From Sporomusa malonica (GTDB lineage Bacteria; Bacillota; Negativicutes; Sporomusales; Sporomusaceae), in assembly GCF_900176355.1 (NCBI RefSeq), contig NZ_FWXI01000005.1:212288-276287 (forward strand): a stretch of DNA of 64,000 nucleotides, written 5' to 3'. The translations under genes and the position numbers were made by a program. Position 1 is the first letter of the stretch. Each line of letters starts with the position of its first letter. Shown in pieces: positions 55,676-63,727 of this stretch. The notes beneath the pieces are model-generated. The model was not told where the DNA came from and did not search any database. It saw only the letters and a program-made list of their open reading frames with translations.

Positions 55676-56299
55676 TTACCTCCGGCCAAATTCCTTTAAA
55701 GTAACCCTAATCAATTGCTCCAATGATAGTTCTGTATGTGTTTTGCCTTCACGTTCATATACTTTCTTAATGACCGGTGTTATCTCGGCATGGTTGTAAC
55801 CTAGAGCTGTAAGCGCCTGCATGGCCTCCTGCAGGATATCGCCCTGCAGGCTCGTATCGGGTGATGGCTGCCCAGGAACACCTGCAGCAAACTCAGTGCT
55901 AACCCCGATTTTATCTTTTAACTCCAGAATTATTCTTTCAGCCGTTTTTTTGCCGATACCTGGTAATTTGGTCAGCATAACACTATTATTTGTACTGATC
56001 GCTGCCCTGAAATTTTGCGGCGTAATCGCTGATAAAACACCGGCAGCTACTTTCGGCCCAATACCCGATACAGAAATAAGGCTCAGAAAAAGTTCATACT
56101 CTTCCTGAGTATGAAATCCGTGCAGGGTTAACGCATCCTCACGCACATTGAGATATGTAAATAATGTTGCAGGTTGGCCTGTAGTTAATTTCTGCCTGGT
56201 TGAATTGGGGATAAATACCCTGTAGCCAATACCCTGCACATCTACAAAACAATAATCCGAAAACAGATGTGTAACTATTCCTTTAACATAACCTATCAT
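55676..56299 (-). CDS. ruvA: Holliday junction DNA helicase subunit RuvA
   Basis: 207 residues: OB domain (1-65), HhH motifs LISVSGIGPKVAAGVLSAI and LTKLPGIGKKTAERIILELKDKI, and the C-terminal RuvB-binding domain. Start overlaps the ruvC end by 17 bases. Confidence 0.96.
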   Translation of the reverse strand: MIGYVKGIVTHLFSDYCFVDVQGIGYRVFIPNSTRQKLTTGQPATLFTYLNVREDALTLHGFHTQEEYELFLSLISVSGIGPKVAAGVLSAITPQNFRAAISTNNSVMLTKLPGIGKKTAERIILELKDKIGVSTEFAAGVPGQPSPDTSLQGDILQEAMQALTALGYNHAEITPVIKKVYEREGKTHTELSLEQLIRVTLKEFGRR

Positions 56300-56789
56300 T
56301 CGTTATCCTCACCCTGTTTATACTTCCGCAGTGTATGGTACAGATGGCCACCGCCAGCGCATCGGCGGCATCATCCGGATGCGGCTTGCTAGGTAAATTG
56401 AGCAGCCTTTGCGTCATATAGATAACCTGCTCTTTGGTTGCTTTACCATAGCCGGTTACTGCCTGTTTCACCTGTAATGGTGTAAATTCGGCAAGTTTGA
56501 GTTCATTCTGTGCTGCCGCCAGGAGTATTACACCTCTGGCTTGGCCTACGGCCATTACTGTACGCACGTTCTTATTCATAAACAACTGCTCAACGCCCAT
56601 GATATCTGGCTTATACTGTTTAATCAGGAGATCTATCTCCTGGTGGATTTTTCTGAGCCGCATAGCGCCTTCCATATCAGGTGTAGTTTCAATGACGCCA
56701 TAAGTAAGCGGTTTTAGTTTGCTCCCTTGTGTTTCGACTAATCCATAGCCACAGATAGCTGTGCCGGGGTCGATTCCTAATGCTATCAT
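56283..56789 (-). CDS. ruvC: Crossover junction endodeoxyribonuclease RuvC
   Basis: 168 residues from MIALGIDPGTAICGYGLVE (ATG at 56789, AAGGGGGC upstream). Catalytic acids: Asp in GIDPG, Glu in GVEQLFMNKN, Asp in HPDDAADALA. Normal length. Confidence 0.97.
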   Translation of the reverse strand: MIALGIDPGTAICGYGLVETQGSKLKPLTYGVIETTPDMEGAMRLRKIHQEIDLLIKQYKPDIMGVEQLFMNKNVRTVMAVGQARGVILLAAAQNELKLAEFTPLQVKQAVTGYGKATKEQVIYMTQRLLNLPSKPHPDDAADALAVAICTIHCGSINRVRITNDRLC

Positions 56790-56852
56790 TTGTTGCCCCC
56801 TTTTCCCTGCTACATTCGACAACTTCACCTCGTATTCCTGTTAATTAAATGC

Positions 56853-56875
56853 AAAAAGAGAGGTTTCCCTCTCTT
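56853..56875 (-). terminator. Terminator after bofC gene
   Basis: Minus strand AAGAGAGG/CCTCTCTT with a 4-base loop, then TTTTTGC. It overlaps the bofC stop. Confidence 0.8.
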
Positions 56876-57480
56876 CAGCGAGCCTGCATTCCTTCTAATG
56901 TTTTTAAGAGTTCCTCTTTAGACTGCACAACCAGACCTTGATGCAACTCTTGCACGTCTTGCGGCATCAGACCATTAACCGAGATTTTTGTTACTTCCTT
57001 TACGATGGCTTTTGTTCCTGGTACTCCATAGAAAACAGCTACATAACCGTCTTTAATGCCAATAAACATATTGTTGGCATGCTCGCGGCATAAGCTATCC
57101 ACCTTCAGCGTCATTTCAACTTCTTTGGTGTCAAACTTTTCAATAGACCAGCCAGAATAGATCTTTTGCACCTGATTAAAATTGAGACCTACCAAATTAT
57201 CAGGCGGCTTAGTTCGAAATGTTTCTTCATCGTTGCACTTGGTGTAGATAATCTTTTGCACGACATTGGTATTTGCTGAAATCTTAATCTTCCCATCCTG
57301 TTTAACAACCTCGCTCTCTTGCTGAGGGACAGGCCGCTTGACTTCATCATTTGAATGAAAACTATAATATCCAATACCAGACAATAGTAAAATTAGACCA
57401 CCGATTACTACAGGCCTCAATTTAGCAAACAGTTTGTTCTGATGTAGCGAGAAAAGTTTTGCAATAAATTTAGATAACAT
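56875..57480 (-). CDS. bofC: BofC-like protein (bypass of forespore C)
   Basis: 201 residues: one membrane helix at about 24-42, then an extracytoplasmic domain with NVVQKIIYTKCNDEETFRTKPP and a C-terminal BofC-like domain FIGIKDGYVAVFYGVPGTKAIVKEVTKI. B. subtilis bofC lies next to ruvA-ruvB as here, where it controls SpoIVB protease and sigma-K release. The C-terminal domain is the match; the rest is divergent. Confidence 0.78.
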   Translation of the reverse strand: MLSKFIAKLFSLHQNKLFAKLRPVVIGGLILLLSGIGYYSFHSNDEVKRPVPQQESEVVKQDGKIKISANTNVVQKIIYTKCNDEETFRTKPPDNLVGLNFNQVQKIYSGWSIEKFDTKEVEMTLKVDSLCREHANNMFIGIKDGYVAVFYGVPGTKAIVKEVTKISVNGLMPQDVQELHQGLVVQSKEELLKTLEGMQAR

Positions 57481-57564
57481 ACAGACAACACTCCTTTCTT
57501 TAGTGTCGCCAATATTTTTACCAAATTATACAAAAAATATACACTAACACCCTAGTAATAATCA

Positions 57565-57591
57565 ATAAAATAAAGCAGGCCGGAGCCTGCT
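57565..57591 (-). terminator. Terminator of yebC
   Basis: Minus strand AGCAGGC/GCCTGCT, loop TCCG, then TTTATTTT. Immediately past the yebC stop. Confidence 0.8.
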
Positions 57592-57592
57592 G

Positions 57593-58330
57593 CTAATCTT
57601 CCATATCTTCAGGAATGTCAAAGTTGGTGTACACTTCCTGGATGTCATCATGATCTTCCAAGGCCTCCAGCAGCTTCATCATTTTTACTGACTCATCACC
57701 TGCTAGACTGGCTGTAGTTTCCGGCACCATAGTAATCCGGGCAAACACTGTTTTTATATTATTTTTTTCTAATGCTTCCTGTACTTTCTCAAAATCATCA
57801 GGCGCAGTAGTTATTTCAAACTGGTCGTCAGCTGCTTCAAAATCTTCTGCACCAGCATCAAGCGTCATGAGCATTAATTCCTCTTCATCTATCCCGTCTT
57901 GTTCAACAATAAATACACCCTTTTGTTTGAACATCCAGGAAACACAGCCGGATTCACCTAGATTGCCGCCGTATTTTGAAAATAAATGCCTTACATCGGC
58001 AGCCGTCCGGTTACGGTTATCAGTCATGGCTTCGACCATGATAGCAACACCGCCAGGGCCATAACCATCGTACTTTATTTCTTCATAACTGCTGCCCTCA
58101 AGCGCTCCCGCGCCTTTTTGAATTGCCCGTTGGATATTCTCTTTAGGTACATTATTCTCTCTCGCTTTTTGCAGCGCTAACTTTAAGCGCATGTTACCGG
58201 ACGGGTCAGAGCCGCCCATTCTTACTGCAATTGTAATCTCGCGGCTAATCTTGGTAGTAACCTTGCCGCGTATGGCATCCATTTTGCCTTTTTTGTGTTT
58301 AATATTGGCCCATTTTGAATGTCCCGACAT
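57593..58330 (-). CDS. yebC: YebC/PmpR family DNA-binding (translation) factor
   Basis: 245 residues. MSGHSKWANIKHKKGKMDA at the start, GSDPSGNMRLKLALQKARENNVPKENIQRAIQKG, then KYDGYGPGGVAIMVEAMTDNRNRTA and SKYGGNLGESGCVSWMF. Complete. YebC-type proteins aid ribosomes on proline stretches or act as regulators. Good promoter upstream. Confidence 0.95.
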   Translation of the reverse strand: MSGHSKWANIKHKKGKMDAIRGKVTTKISREITIAVRMGGSDPSGNMRLKLALQKARENNVPKENIQRAIQKGAGALEGSSYEEIKYDGYGPGGVAIMVEAMTDNRNRTAADVRHLFSKYGGNLGESGCVSWMFKQKGVFIVEQDGIDEEELMLMTLDAGAEDFEAADDQFEITTAPDDFEKVQEALEKNNIKTVFARITMVPETTASLAGDESVKMMKLLEALEDHDDIQEVYTNFDIPEDMED

Positions 58331-58363
58331 CGTAATACTCCTCTCAGACTATGAATCGCCAAT

Positions 58364-58393
58364 ATTGTAACATATCTAGTAAGGAGTTGGCAA
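58364..58393 (-). promoter_or_regulatory. Sigma-A promoter of yebC
   Basis: Minus strand TTGCCA, 18-base spacer, TACAAT, about 35 bases before the start. Confidence 0.65.
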
Positions 58394-58421
58394 AGTGCAA
58401 TTTTACAAAAGTTTGCATTCA

Positions 58422-58667
58422 CTAAATTCTTGTCATTATCTTCTTCGAAAAAATATCAGGTATTTTATTAACCGAGGCATTATTAATACTCTCGCCTTCA
58501 ATCCTTAATGTGATACCCTGATTGCACTTACCCGAACAATGGTGCTCTTCAATTTCTATGAATCCGTCAATATTGTTGTTTTTAAACAGGTCCCGTAACA
58601 CTGTTATTATTCCATATGATTCACATAATTGGCAGCCGTTACCGAAAGGAACAACAACTTTTACCAC
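58422..58667 (-). CDS. Small thioredoxin-like 2Fe-2S ferredoxin domain protein
   Basis: 81 residues; GTG start with GGGAGTG. Four cysteines as GCQLC (residues 11-15) and HCSGKC (about 43-48), the pattern of thioredoxin-like 2Fe-2S ferredoxins and NuoE/HydB-type subunits. Too short to be a NuoE subunit, so it may be a stand-alone ferredoxin. Its promoter carries a Rex-like palindrome (58734-58747). Confidence 0.7.
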   Translation of the reverse strand: MVKVVVPFGNGCQLCESYGIITVLRDLFKNNNIDGFIEIEEHHCSGKCNQGITLRIEGESINNASVNKIPDIFSKKIMTRI

Positions 58668-58713
58668 AATATCACTCCCAATGCTCGCTTAAATCCATTC
58701 AATAGTAACATCT

Positions 58714-58747
58714 ATTATACCTTAACACCGCTGGTGAAATATTTCAC
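58714..58747 (-). promoter_or_regulatory. Promoter of the ferredoxin-like gene with Rex-type operator
   Basis: -10 TATAAT at 58714-58719 on the minus strand. The perfect 14-base palindrome GTGAAATATTTCAC (58734-58747) occupies the -35 position. It equals the middle of the published Rex operator TTGTGAAATATTTCACAA. The outer TT/AA are not conserved here. Confidence 0.55.
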
Positions 58748-58881
58748 TTTTTAGATTATATTATATCAATTTGATTTATTTTACCCTAAAACCACTTAGT
58801 CCGCAATGGGCTATGCTTCCACATAATATTACAGTGGAAGTACAAGTACTGTTCCCCCCTTATCCTGATAGCTTTAGCCGT

Positions 58882-59734
58882 CTATACTTTTTGTGCTATT
58901 ACGGCAATCCAATCTCCACCAACCTTATATTCTTCCCCAGTTAGACTATTCCATATATGTGCAATCTTAAAACCATTATTGGTTAATACTTCTGATATCG
59001 TTTGTAATGAATAATCATGAAACCACATATGGTATCTTTTCCATTCCCCATCTTCACGAATAATCGTATACTGATCTACCCATGTATCATATTCTGGATA
59101 ATCAAATCCCTGTTCTAATACAATATGTTTTCCTGAATGCCAAAAACCGCCATCTATTCTTTAATCCCTCACGCTTTCTTAATTCACGGGTAGAAACATC
59201 AAAAATGAATAAACCGTCTGTTTTCAATGCTTTATGAATAATTCTAAGTAACCGGTCTCGTTCTTCATTAGGAAAGGTACAGATTTCTCCATATACTTGC
59301 AAAACGCTATCAAACATTCCATCATAGTTAATATCAAAAAAGCTTCCTTGAATATATTCGATCTTCAGTCCTTGTTCTTTGGCTTTTCTCTGCGCATATT
59401 CTATTGACCTTTTTGATAGATCAATACCGGTCATATTTATACCAAATTGACAGAACCTGTTACTATATAACCCTGGACCACATCCCAGGTCTAATACTGT
59501 GTCACCTTGTTTTAACAAAGAATTTTTTATAAGATAATTAACTGTTTTCTTGATAGTTGCTAGTTTTCGGCTTGCACCGTCAAATTCAGGATTCAAATGC
59601 GCAGCAAGCAAGCTCTTAGAAATATAAGGATCATCCCAAAATAAAAACATATCTTTTTCAAATAAGGTCGGTCTTTTAATCGAATCAGCCATACATTCAA
59701 ATAATGTTTGAAAATGTTTCTCTATTTTTGCCAT
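58882..59734 (-). pseudogene. Class I SAM methyltransferase, interrupted by a frameshift
   Basis: The first part (from the ATG 59734, ribosome site TGAGGAT) gives VLDLGCGPGLYS (motif I), GIDLSKRSIEYAQ and LKTDGLFIFDVSTRELRKREG, a class I methyltransferase. Near 59155-59165 the frame is lost; one base too many in AATAGATGG breaks it, and the open frame closes with an unlike tail. In the shifted frame the sequence continues in a sensible way: DGGFWHSGKHIVLEQGF, then DTWVDQYTIIREDGEWKRYHMWF and a final GGDWIAVIAQKV before TAG at 58882. Joined, it makes a protein of about 280 residues. A real decay or a sequencing error would both explain it. Confidence 0.8.
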
Positions 59735-60083
59735 TGCAGTATCCTCACAATTCAAAATGCTATTGACCATTTGTTGTGGTCACTGTCGCCCTCACCTGTT
59801 GAGGGCAGCAACCCCAAAAGCATCGTAATTTATCTCCACGCTAATCGCTCAGTATTTATATTTATTATTAATATCATACCTATTTCCTCATCAGAAAACT
59901 AGCCTTTAATTATTCTAGCTAAACATTATCTTAATCTGTCAGATCTACACTTCTACCCAGCATCAAAATTATTAAAAGGAATGGTTGTCACAAATTGACT
60001 AACCGCTATATACTAAATTTAGTACTAGTGAGTTTTTAGGCTCGTTCAAAGCGAGGTTAGTTAAAATAACGGGGTGAAAACTA
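59735..60083. other. 349-base intergenic region with divergent promoters
   Basis: Between the minus-strand methyltransferase and the plus-strand AraC gene. Holds a 7-bp hairpin (GCCCTCA/TGAGGGC at about 59789-59807) in the leader of the methyltransferase and the AraC promoter. Nothing else recognised. Confidence 0.6.
59985..60023 (+). promoter_or_regulatory. AraC-gene promoter with overlapping palindrome
   Basis: TTGTCA, 18-base spacer, TATACT (60009-60014). The 12-base perfect palindrome ACTAAATTTAGT (60012-60023) begins in the -10 and covers the expected start of transcription, like a repressor site. Confidence 0.55.
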
Positions 60084-60800
60084 ATGCGGCAGGTTAACTC
60101 TACATTTGCAGAAAAAATGCATTTTATTGATATTGAGCATACTCATGTCCATTCTTTCGGGCATTTAGTCCTGCCATTACAAGGTACTCTAAACCTGAAA
60201 ACGAGGCAGCGGTCGTTAATTGTTGACTATCAGCATATTCTTTTCTTGCCTCCGGAATGTGAGCATAGCTATTATTCCAAAGAACGAAATGAATTTTTAG
60301 TATTTTATATTCCGTATACTATGCTTTCACATAACTGTGCTGACGAAGTGAAGTATTTAGAGTTAGATGCCCGTTGGCGTGCATTACGTTTTCTGATGCT
60401 GAGCGAATGCCAAAACAAAAAAACGAATACGATAGCAATGAATCAACTACTCTATTATTCTTTTCAATTGATCCAGCAAAACCAGGAGTATCCATCAATT
60501 CGTTATCTTCAGGAGAACTATCATACCAGTATTCCGCTCAAAACATTAGCTATCTTGGAACATTATAACATTAGCTATTATAGCCAGTGGTTTCAGAAAA
60601 AAATGGGGGTTAGTGTGCAGGTATACCTGCAAAAGCTAAGGCTGCAGGAAGCCAAACGATTACTCCGGGAAACGAACTATAGTATTTTAGCCATTGCCCA
60701 ACAAGTTGGGTATGAGCATCAAGCATCATTAACCAGAATCTTTAAGCAGTCTGAAGGCATGACTCCCAGTGCTTATCGCAATAGTTCCATAAATAAGTAA
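60084..60800 (+). CDS. AraC-family transcriptional regulator
   Basis: 238 residues: N-terminal cupin-like sensor (about 15-85, HVHSFGHLVLPLQGTLNLK, FLPPECEHSYYS) and C-terminal two-helix-turn-helix domain (about 140-235) with LPLKTLAILEHYNISYYSQWFQKKMG-type and YSILAIAQQVGYEHQASLTRIFKQSEGMTPSAYR. Ribosome site GGGGTGA. Followed by a terminator and an MFS gene on the same strand; it may control that gene. Ligand unknown. Confidence 0.88.
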   Translation: MRQVNSTFAEKMHFIDIEHTHVHSFGHLVLPLQGTLNLKTRQRSLIVDYQHILFLPPECEHSYYSKERNEFLVFYIPYTMLSHNCADEVKYLELDARWRALRFLMLSECQNKKTNTIAMNQLLYYSFQLIQQNQEYPSIRYLQENYHTSIPLKTLAILEHYNISYYSQWFQKKMGVSVQVYLQKLRLQEAKRLLRETNYSILAIAQQVGYEHQASLTRIFKQSEGMTPSAYRNSSINK

Positions 60801-60852
60801 AAATAATCTTGAATACGGTCAAAAGTACCCTCTTTATCGTGGCTATAATGAA

Positions 60853-60878
60853 GTGAGGCTGATGCCTTACTTTTTTTT
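60853..60878 (+). terminator. Terminator after the AraC gene
   Basis: GTGAGGC, loop TGAT, GCCTTAC, then eight T on the plus strand. Confidence 0.8.
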
Positions 60879-60912
60879 ATTTCACAATTTTGATTAGAAA
60901 GGAGAATCTGGA

Positions 60913-62088
60913 GTGTTTAAGCATAGTCAGTTGCTAGTATTGAGCATCTCTGTTTTTTTGCTTATGTTAGGGGACGGAATGGTATTGGCTTTATTGCCAA
61001 AAACAGTGATCTCTTTGACCAACTCAAACTTATATGTTGGGTACTTGGCGTCCACCTATGCGTTGGCTCAGGTTATGTCACAACTTCCTATAGGGATGCT
61101 TTCTGACCGATGGGGTCCCAAATTTTTTGTACTGCTTGGGTATGTTCTAAGCTTCATCGCAGGATTATTATTTTACTTCACAAATGACGTGAACTTGATA
61201 TTTTGGGGAAGAGTGTTGCAGGGAATTGCCGAGGCACCATTACTAAGCTTAGCACCAGCTTTATTATCAGTCCGCTATTCTGCAGATAAGGGGAAAGCGA
61301 TTGGCATATATAATGCTTCCATTTACCTCGGGCTTACAGCAGGACCATTCCTCAGAGTAGTGCTACTCCAAGGGTGGTCTGATCATCAAATATTTCTACT
61401 TTATGCCGTATTGTGCCTCATTGGAGCTATCATCATTTGTTGTAGCATGAGAAACCAATTGGAAAGACAAAGTACTGTAAAAGAGACTATGAATATCAAC
61501 AGCTGCTTAACTCTAATGAAAAACCCACAGACTTTGGCTGTGCTTTGGGGTATTACGTTATACGGAGCAGGATTTGGTATATTTATGACTCTTATTCCTG
61601 CCTTTTTGCTTACTCTAAAAGGCTATAATCAATCCTATATTAATATATTTTTTTCACTATTTTATGTTGCAATTAGCCTTGCTCAAATAACAATTGGCTG
61701 GCTGTCTGACAGATTAGGGCGTCTATTGTTTATGGTGCTTGGTATGTTAATCGCAGCAACAGGAACCGCTATATCCATCTACTTTGACCATCTTGCACTC
61801 ACCGTTATTTTATGCTTTTCCAGTTTTGGTTTAGGAGCTTATTACCTTGCTTCTATGGCTTTTTTAAATGAAAAAGTACCTGCAAACTTTAAAGGCGCTA
61901 TTTCAGGAATCTATTATGTTTTCTGGGGAATAGGTATGTTTTGGGGGCCTTTGATGTTAACTGGTTACATACAAGCCAACAGCTATCAAGCTGGCTTTCA
62001 GATGTTTTCAGTGATACTGATGGTACAAGTTGTTTTACTATCCATTGCCAAACCTTATCAGACTCAAGCAACGAAGGATATGCAATAA
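60913..62088 (+). CDS. Major facilitator superfamily transporter
   Basis: 391 residues, about twelve helices. Motif A appears as GMLSDRWGPKF after helix 2 (and GWLSDRLGRL in the second half). GTG start with AAAGGAG. Resembles drug or sugar-phosphate efflux pumps of the DHA type, but the substrate cannot be told. The AraC gene lies 110 bases upstream. Confidence 0.88.
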   Translation: MFKHSQLLVLSISVFLLMLGDGMVLALLPKTVISLTNSNLYVGYLASTYALAQVMSQLPIGMLSDRWGPKFFVLLGYVLSFIAGLLFYFTNDVNLIFWGRVLQGIAEAPLLSLAPALLSVRYSADKGKAIGIYNASIYLGLTAGPFLRVVLLQGWSDHQIFLLYAVLCLIGAIIICCSMRNQLERQSTVKETMNINSCLTLMKNPQTLAVLWGITLYGAGFGIFMTLIPAFLLTLKGYNQSYINIFFSLFYVAISLAQITIGWLSDRLGRLLFMVLGMLIAATGTAISIYFDHLALTVILCFSSFGLGAYYLASMAFLNEKVPANFKGAISGIYYVFWGIGMFWGPLMLTGYIQANSYQAGFQMFSVILMVQVVLLSIAKPYQTQATKDMQ

Positions 62089-62093
62089 ACATA

Positions 62094-62179
62094 AAGAAAA
62101 CACGGCTGCGCCGAGCCTCTGGCGAAAGCGGAAGCCGATGTTGCCCTTATCCAGGCGGAAAGTTATATACGTGTTTCTT
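62094..62179 (-). repeat. Dispersed terminator repeat, type 2 (86 bp)
   Basis: Ends AAGAAAACACG and CGTGTTTCTT are imperfect inverted repeats. Internal sequence matches 20496-20577 with few changes (for instance GCTTTCGCC in place of GCTGTCGCT). On the minus strand it forms CTCGGC/GCAGCCG and TTTTCTT. No minus-strand gene lies close on its right, so a terminator role is not obvious here. Confidence 0.8.
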
Positions 62180-62317
62180 AATGTCTCCCGACTCTAGTTT
62201 GACACGGCCTAAAAATGGTAACTATAAAGAGGACGATAATAAATAGCTTCTCGGTTTGCAATCATGTGATAGTCTGTTGTAAACAATACAGGAGGAGATT
62301 CTTCAGGTGGAAGCATT

Positions 62318-62806
62318 ATGAGCAAGGAATATTGGGTTATCCTCGCGCTGGCCATCGCCAGCATTTTGCTATTGACGGTTTTTGGCCGCAGGGACAAGCC
62401 ACGGGAAAGCTTGCTCCTTTTGCTAATGGCTCAAACAGTGACCTGGCCAGCCACTATTCTCCTGGTTTTTGCGGGGAAAATCGAAAGTCCCATACGTTTG
62501 TTTCCGAATGCCACCGACAGTAATTTTATATTGGCTTTTGTTTTCCTCCCGACGGTATACGTTGCGTATTATTGGCATTATCCCCGGAACAAGAGCCGTA
62601 TTGTCCAAATCGCACATACTCTGGCGTTTGCGGGAATCGGCACCTTAATCCATGTCGCTGTACAAAAATATACTAACTTATTGGTCTATATCGCATTTTC
62701 GGGATACAAGCTGTGGTTGATGGGTATCGTATCGAATTACGTATTACGTATCTATGCCGATTGGTACTTTGAAAAATTGGCGAAAGCGAGGTCGAGTAAT
62801 TCATGA
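62318..62806 (+). CDS. CBO0543-like membrane protein, first of pair
   Basis: 162 residues with about five helices (near 6-24, 31-52, 68-85, 97-115, 117-147). Shared with the next gene: IESPIRLFPNATDSNFIL, an FxP turn, and a VQKYTNLLVYIAFSGY helix. CBO0543 family proteins of spore-formers have this size and shape; function unknown. Ribosome site AGGTGG. Confidence 0.75.
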   Translation: MSKEYWVILALAIASILLLTVFGRRDKPRESLLLLLMAQTVTWPATILLVFAGKIESPIRLFPNATDSNFILAFVFLPTVYVAYYWHYPRNKSRIVQIAHTLAFAGIGTLIHVAVQKYTNLLVYIAFSGYKLWLMGIVSNYVLRIYADWYFEKLAKARSSNS

Positions 62807-63267
62807 TGAACTTGGAAGGCATGATTTTGAACGCCGCGGTCGTAGTTTCGTTAATATCTCTTGCCTTCACCCCGAGAGACAAGGTGCTGCAGATGCAGTT
62901 TATCCTTCTTTTCGTACAGCTTCCCACTTGGTTGCTCGGCCTGTCGGCGGTGGAGATGGGGCTTTTGGAGTATCCTTACCGGGAGTTAGCTAGTGTTAAC
63001 AGGACCAGTTTTATATTCGAATATTTGGCTTTGCCAGTAGTGTGCGTCCATTTGAATAATCACTATCCTTGGCACGCGTCTGCACCGATGAAAGCGGCAT
63101 ATTTCGCGGGTGTAAGCCTACTTTTGACCGGAACGGAGGTTGTCTTGGAGCGATATACTATGCTGATCAATTATACTGGGTGGGAGTGGTACTGGACCTG
63201 GATCAGTGTAATATTTATCTTTTGTCTAACGCAGAAGACGGTGGCATGGTTTTTTAGCTACCGATAA
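62803..63267 (+). CDS. CBO0543-like membrane protein, second of pair
   Basis: 154 residues, about five helices. Its start overlaps the stop of the first (ATGA), so the two are translated together. Paralogous to it: LEYPYRELASVNRTSFIFEY against IESPIRLFPNATDSNFILAF, and LERYTMLINYTGWEWYWTW against VQKYTNLLVYIAFSGYKLW. Possibly a heterodimer. Function unknown. Confidence 0.75.
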   Translation: MMNLEGMILNAAVVVSLISLAFTPRDKVLQMQFILLFVQLPTWLLGLSAVEMGLLEYPYRELASVNRTSFIFEYLALPVVCVHLNNHYPWHASAPMKAAYFAGVSLLLTGTEVVLERYTMLINYTGWEWYWTWISVIFIFCLTQKTVAWFFSYR

Positions 63268-63403
63268 TACTTTATCGAGTAAATCGTATACCTCTGGAAA
63301 TCAGGAAAAAGCATAAATTATCCGCAATGTAGGTGTGTGAAAGATGGGTAAACGTGCAAACGTAGAAGGCTTTATCTATTCATTTATTCTCCAGTTGCTA
63401 CAT

Positions 63404-63443
63404 TTAAAATAAAAAGCCTTTGCAGTTAAACCTGCAAAGGCTT
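63404..63443 (-). terminator. Bidirectional terminator next to tRNA-Ala
   Basis: Perfect 12-bp stem AAGCCTTTGCAG/CTGCAAAGGCTT with a 6-base loop, followed by TTTTTATTTT on the minus strand and GATTTTT on the plus strand. It ends the rRNA-tRNA transcript 8 bases after the tRNA and may also end the CBO0543 operon. Confidence 0.85.
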
Positions 63444-63451
63444 GATTTTTC

Positions 63452-63527
<76 letters not shown>

Positions 63528-63639
63528 ATGTTATTGTTTATGAAGCAGTGTTGGTAACTTGCATTCCCTCAAAACCAAACAATGTAAGTGTAATGCATCT
63601 GCCAAGATGTACCGACCTAGAATTGAGCTCGCTTAAATG

Positions 63640-63712
63640 ATGTTCTTCGCTTTCGCTCAGAACTAAGCGATTCGCACAGGTTTCCGCGTCGCTTTCGCTC
63701 CTAAAAACCTGG
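63640..63712 (-). other. Spacer between 16S and tRNA-Ala with two repeated hairpins
   Basis: Two hairpins with stems GTTCT/AGAAC and CAGGTTT/AAACCTG hold the same 12 bases TCGCTTTCGCTC (63647-63658 and 63689-63700). The spacer also has TTTGGTTTTGAGGGAA (minus strand, near 63575), a sequence common in Bacillota rRNA spacers. Confidence 0.5.
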
Positions 63713-63727
63713 CTCTCTGCTTATCCC

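Noticed and set aside
59789..59807. GCCCTCA/TGAGGGC hairpin as a terminator or riboswitch
   Set aside because: No T-run on either side and no known motif; stays a plain hairpin.
63342..63410. 22-codon ORF MGKRANVEGFIYSF... on the plus strand
   Set aside because: No convincing ribosome site and no conserved feature; likely chance.
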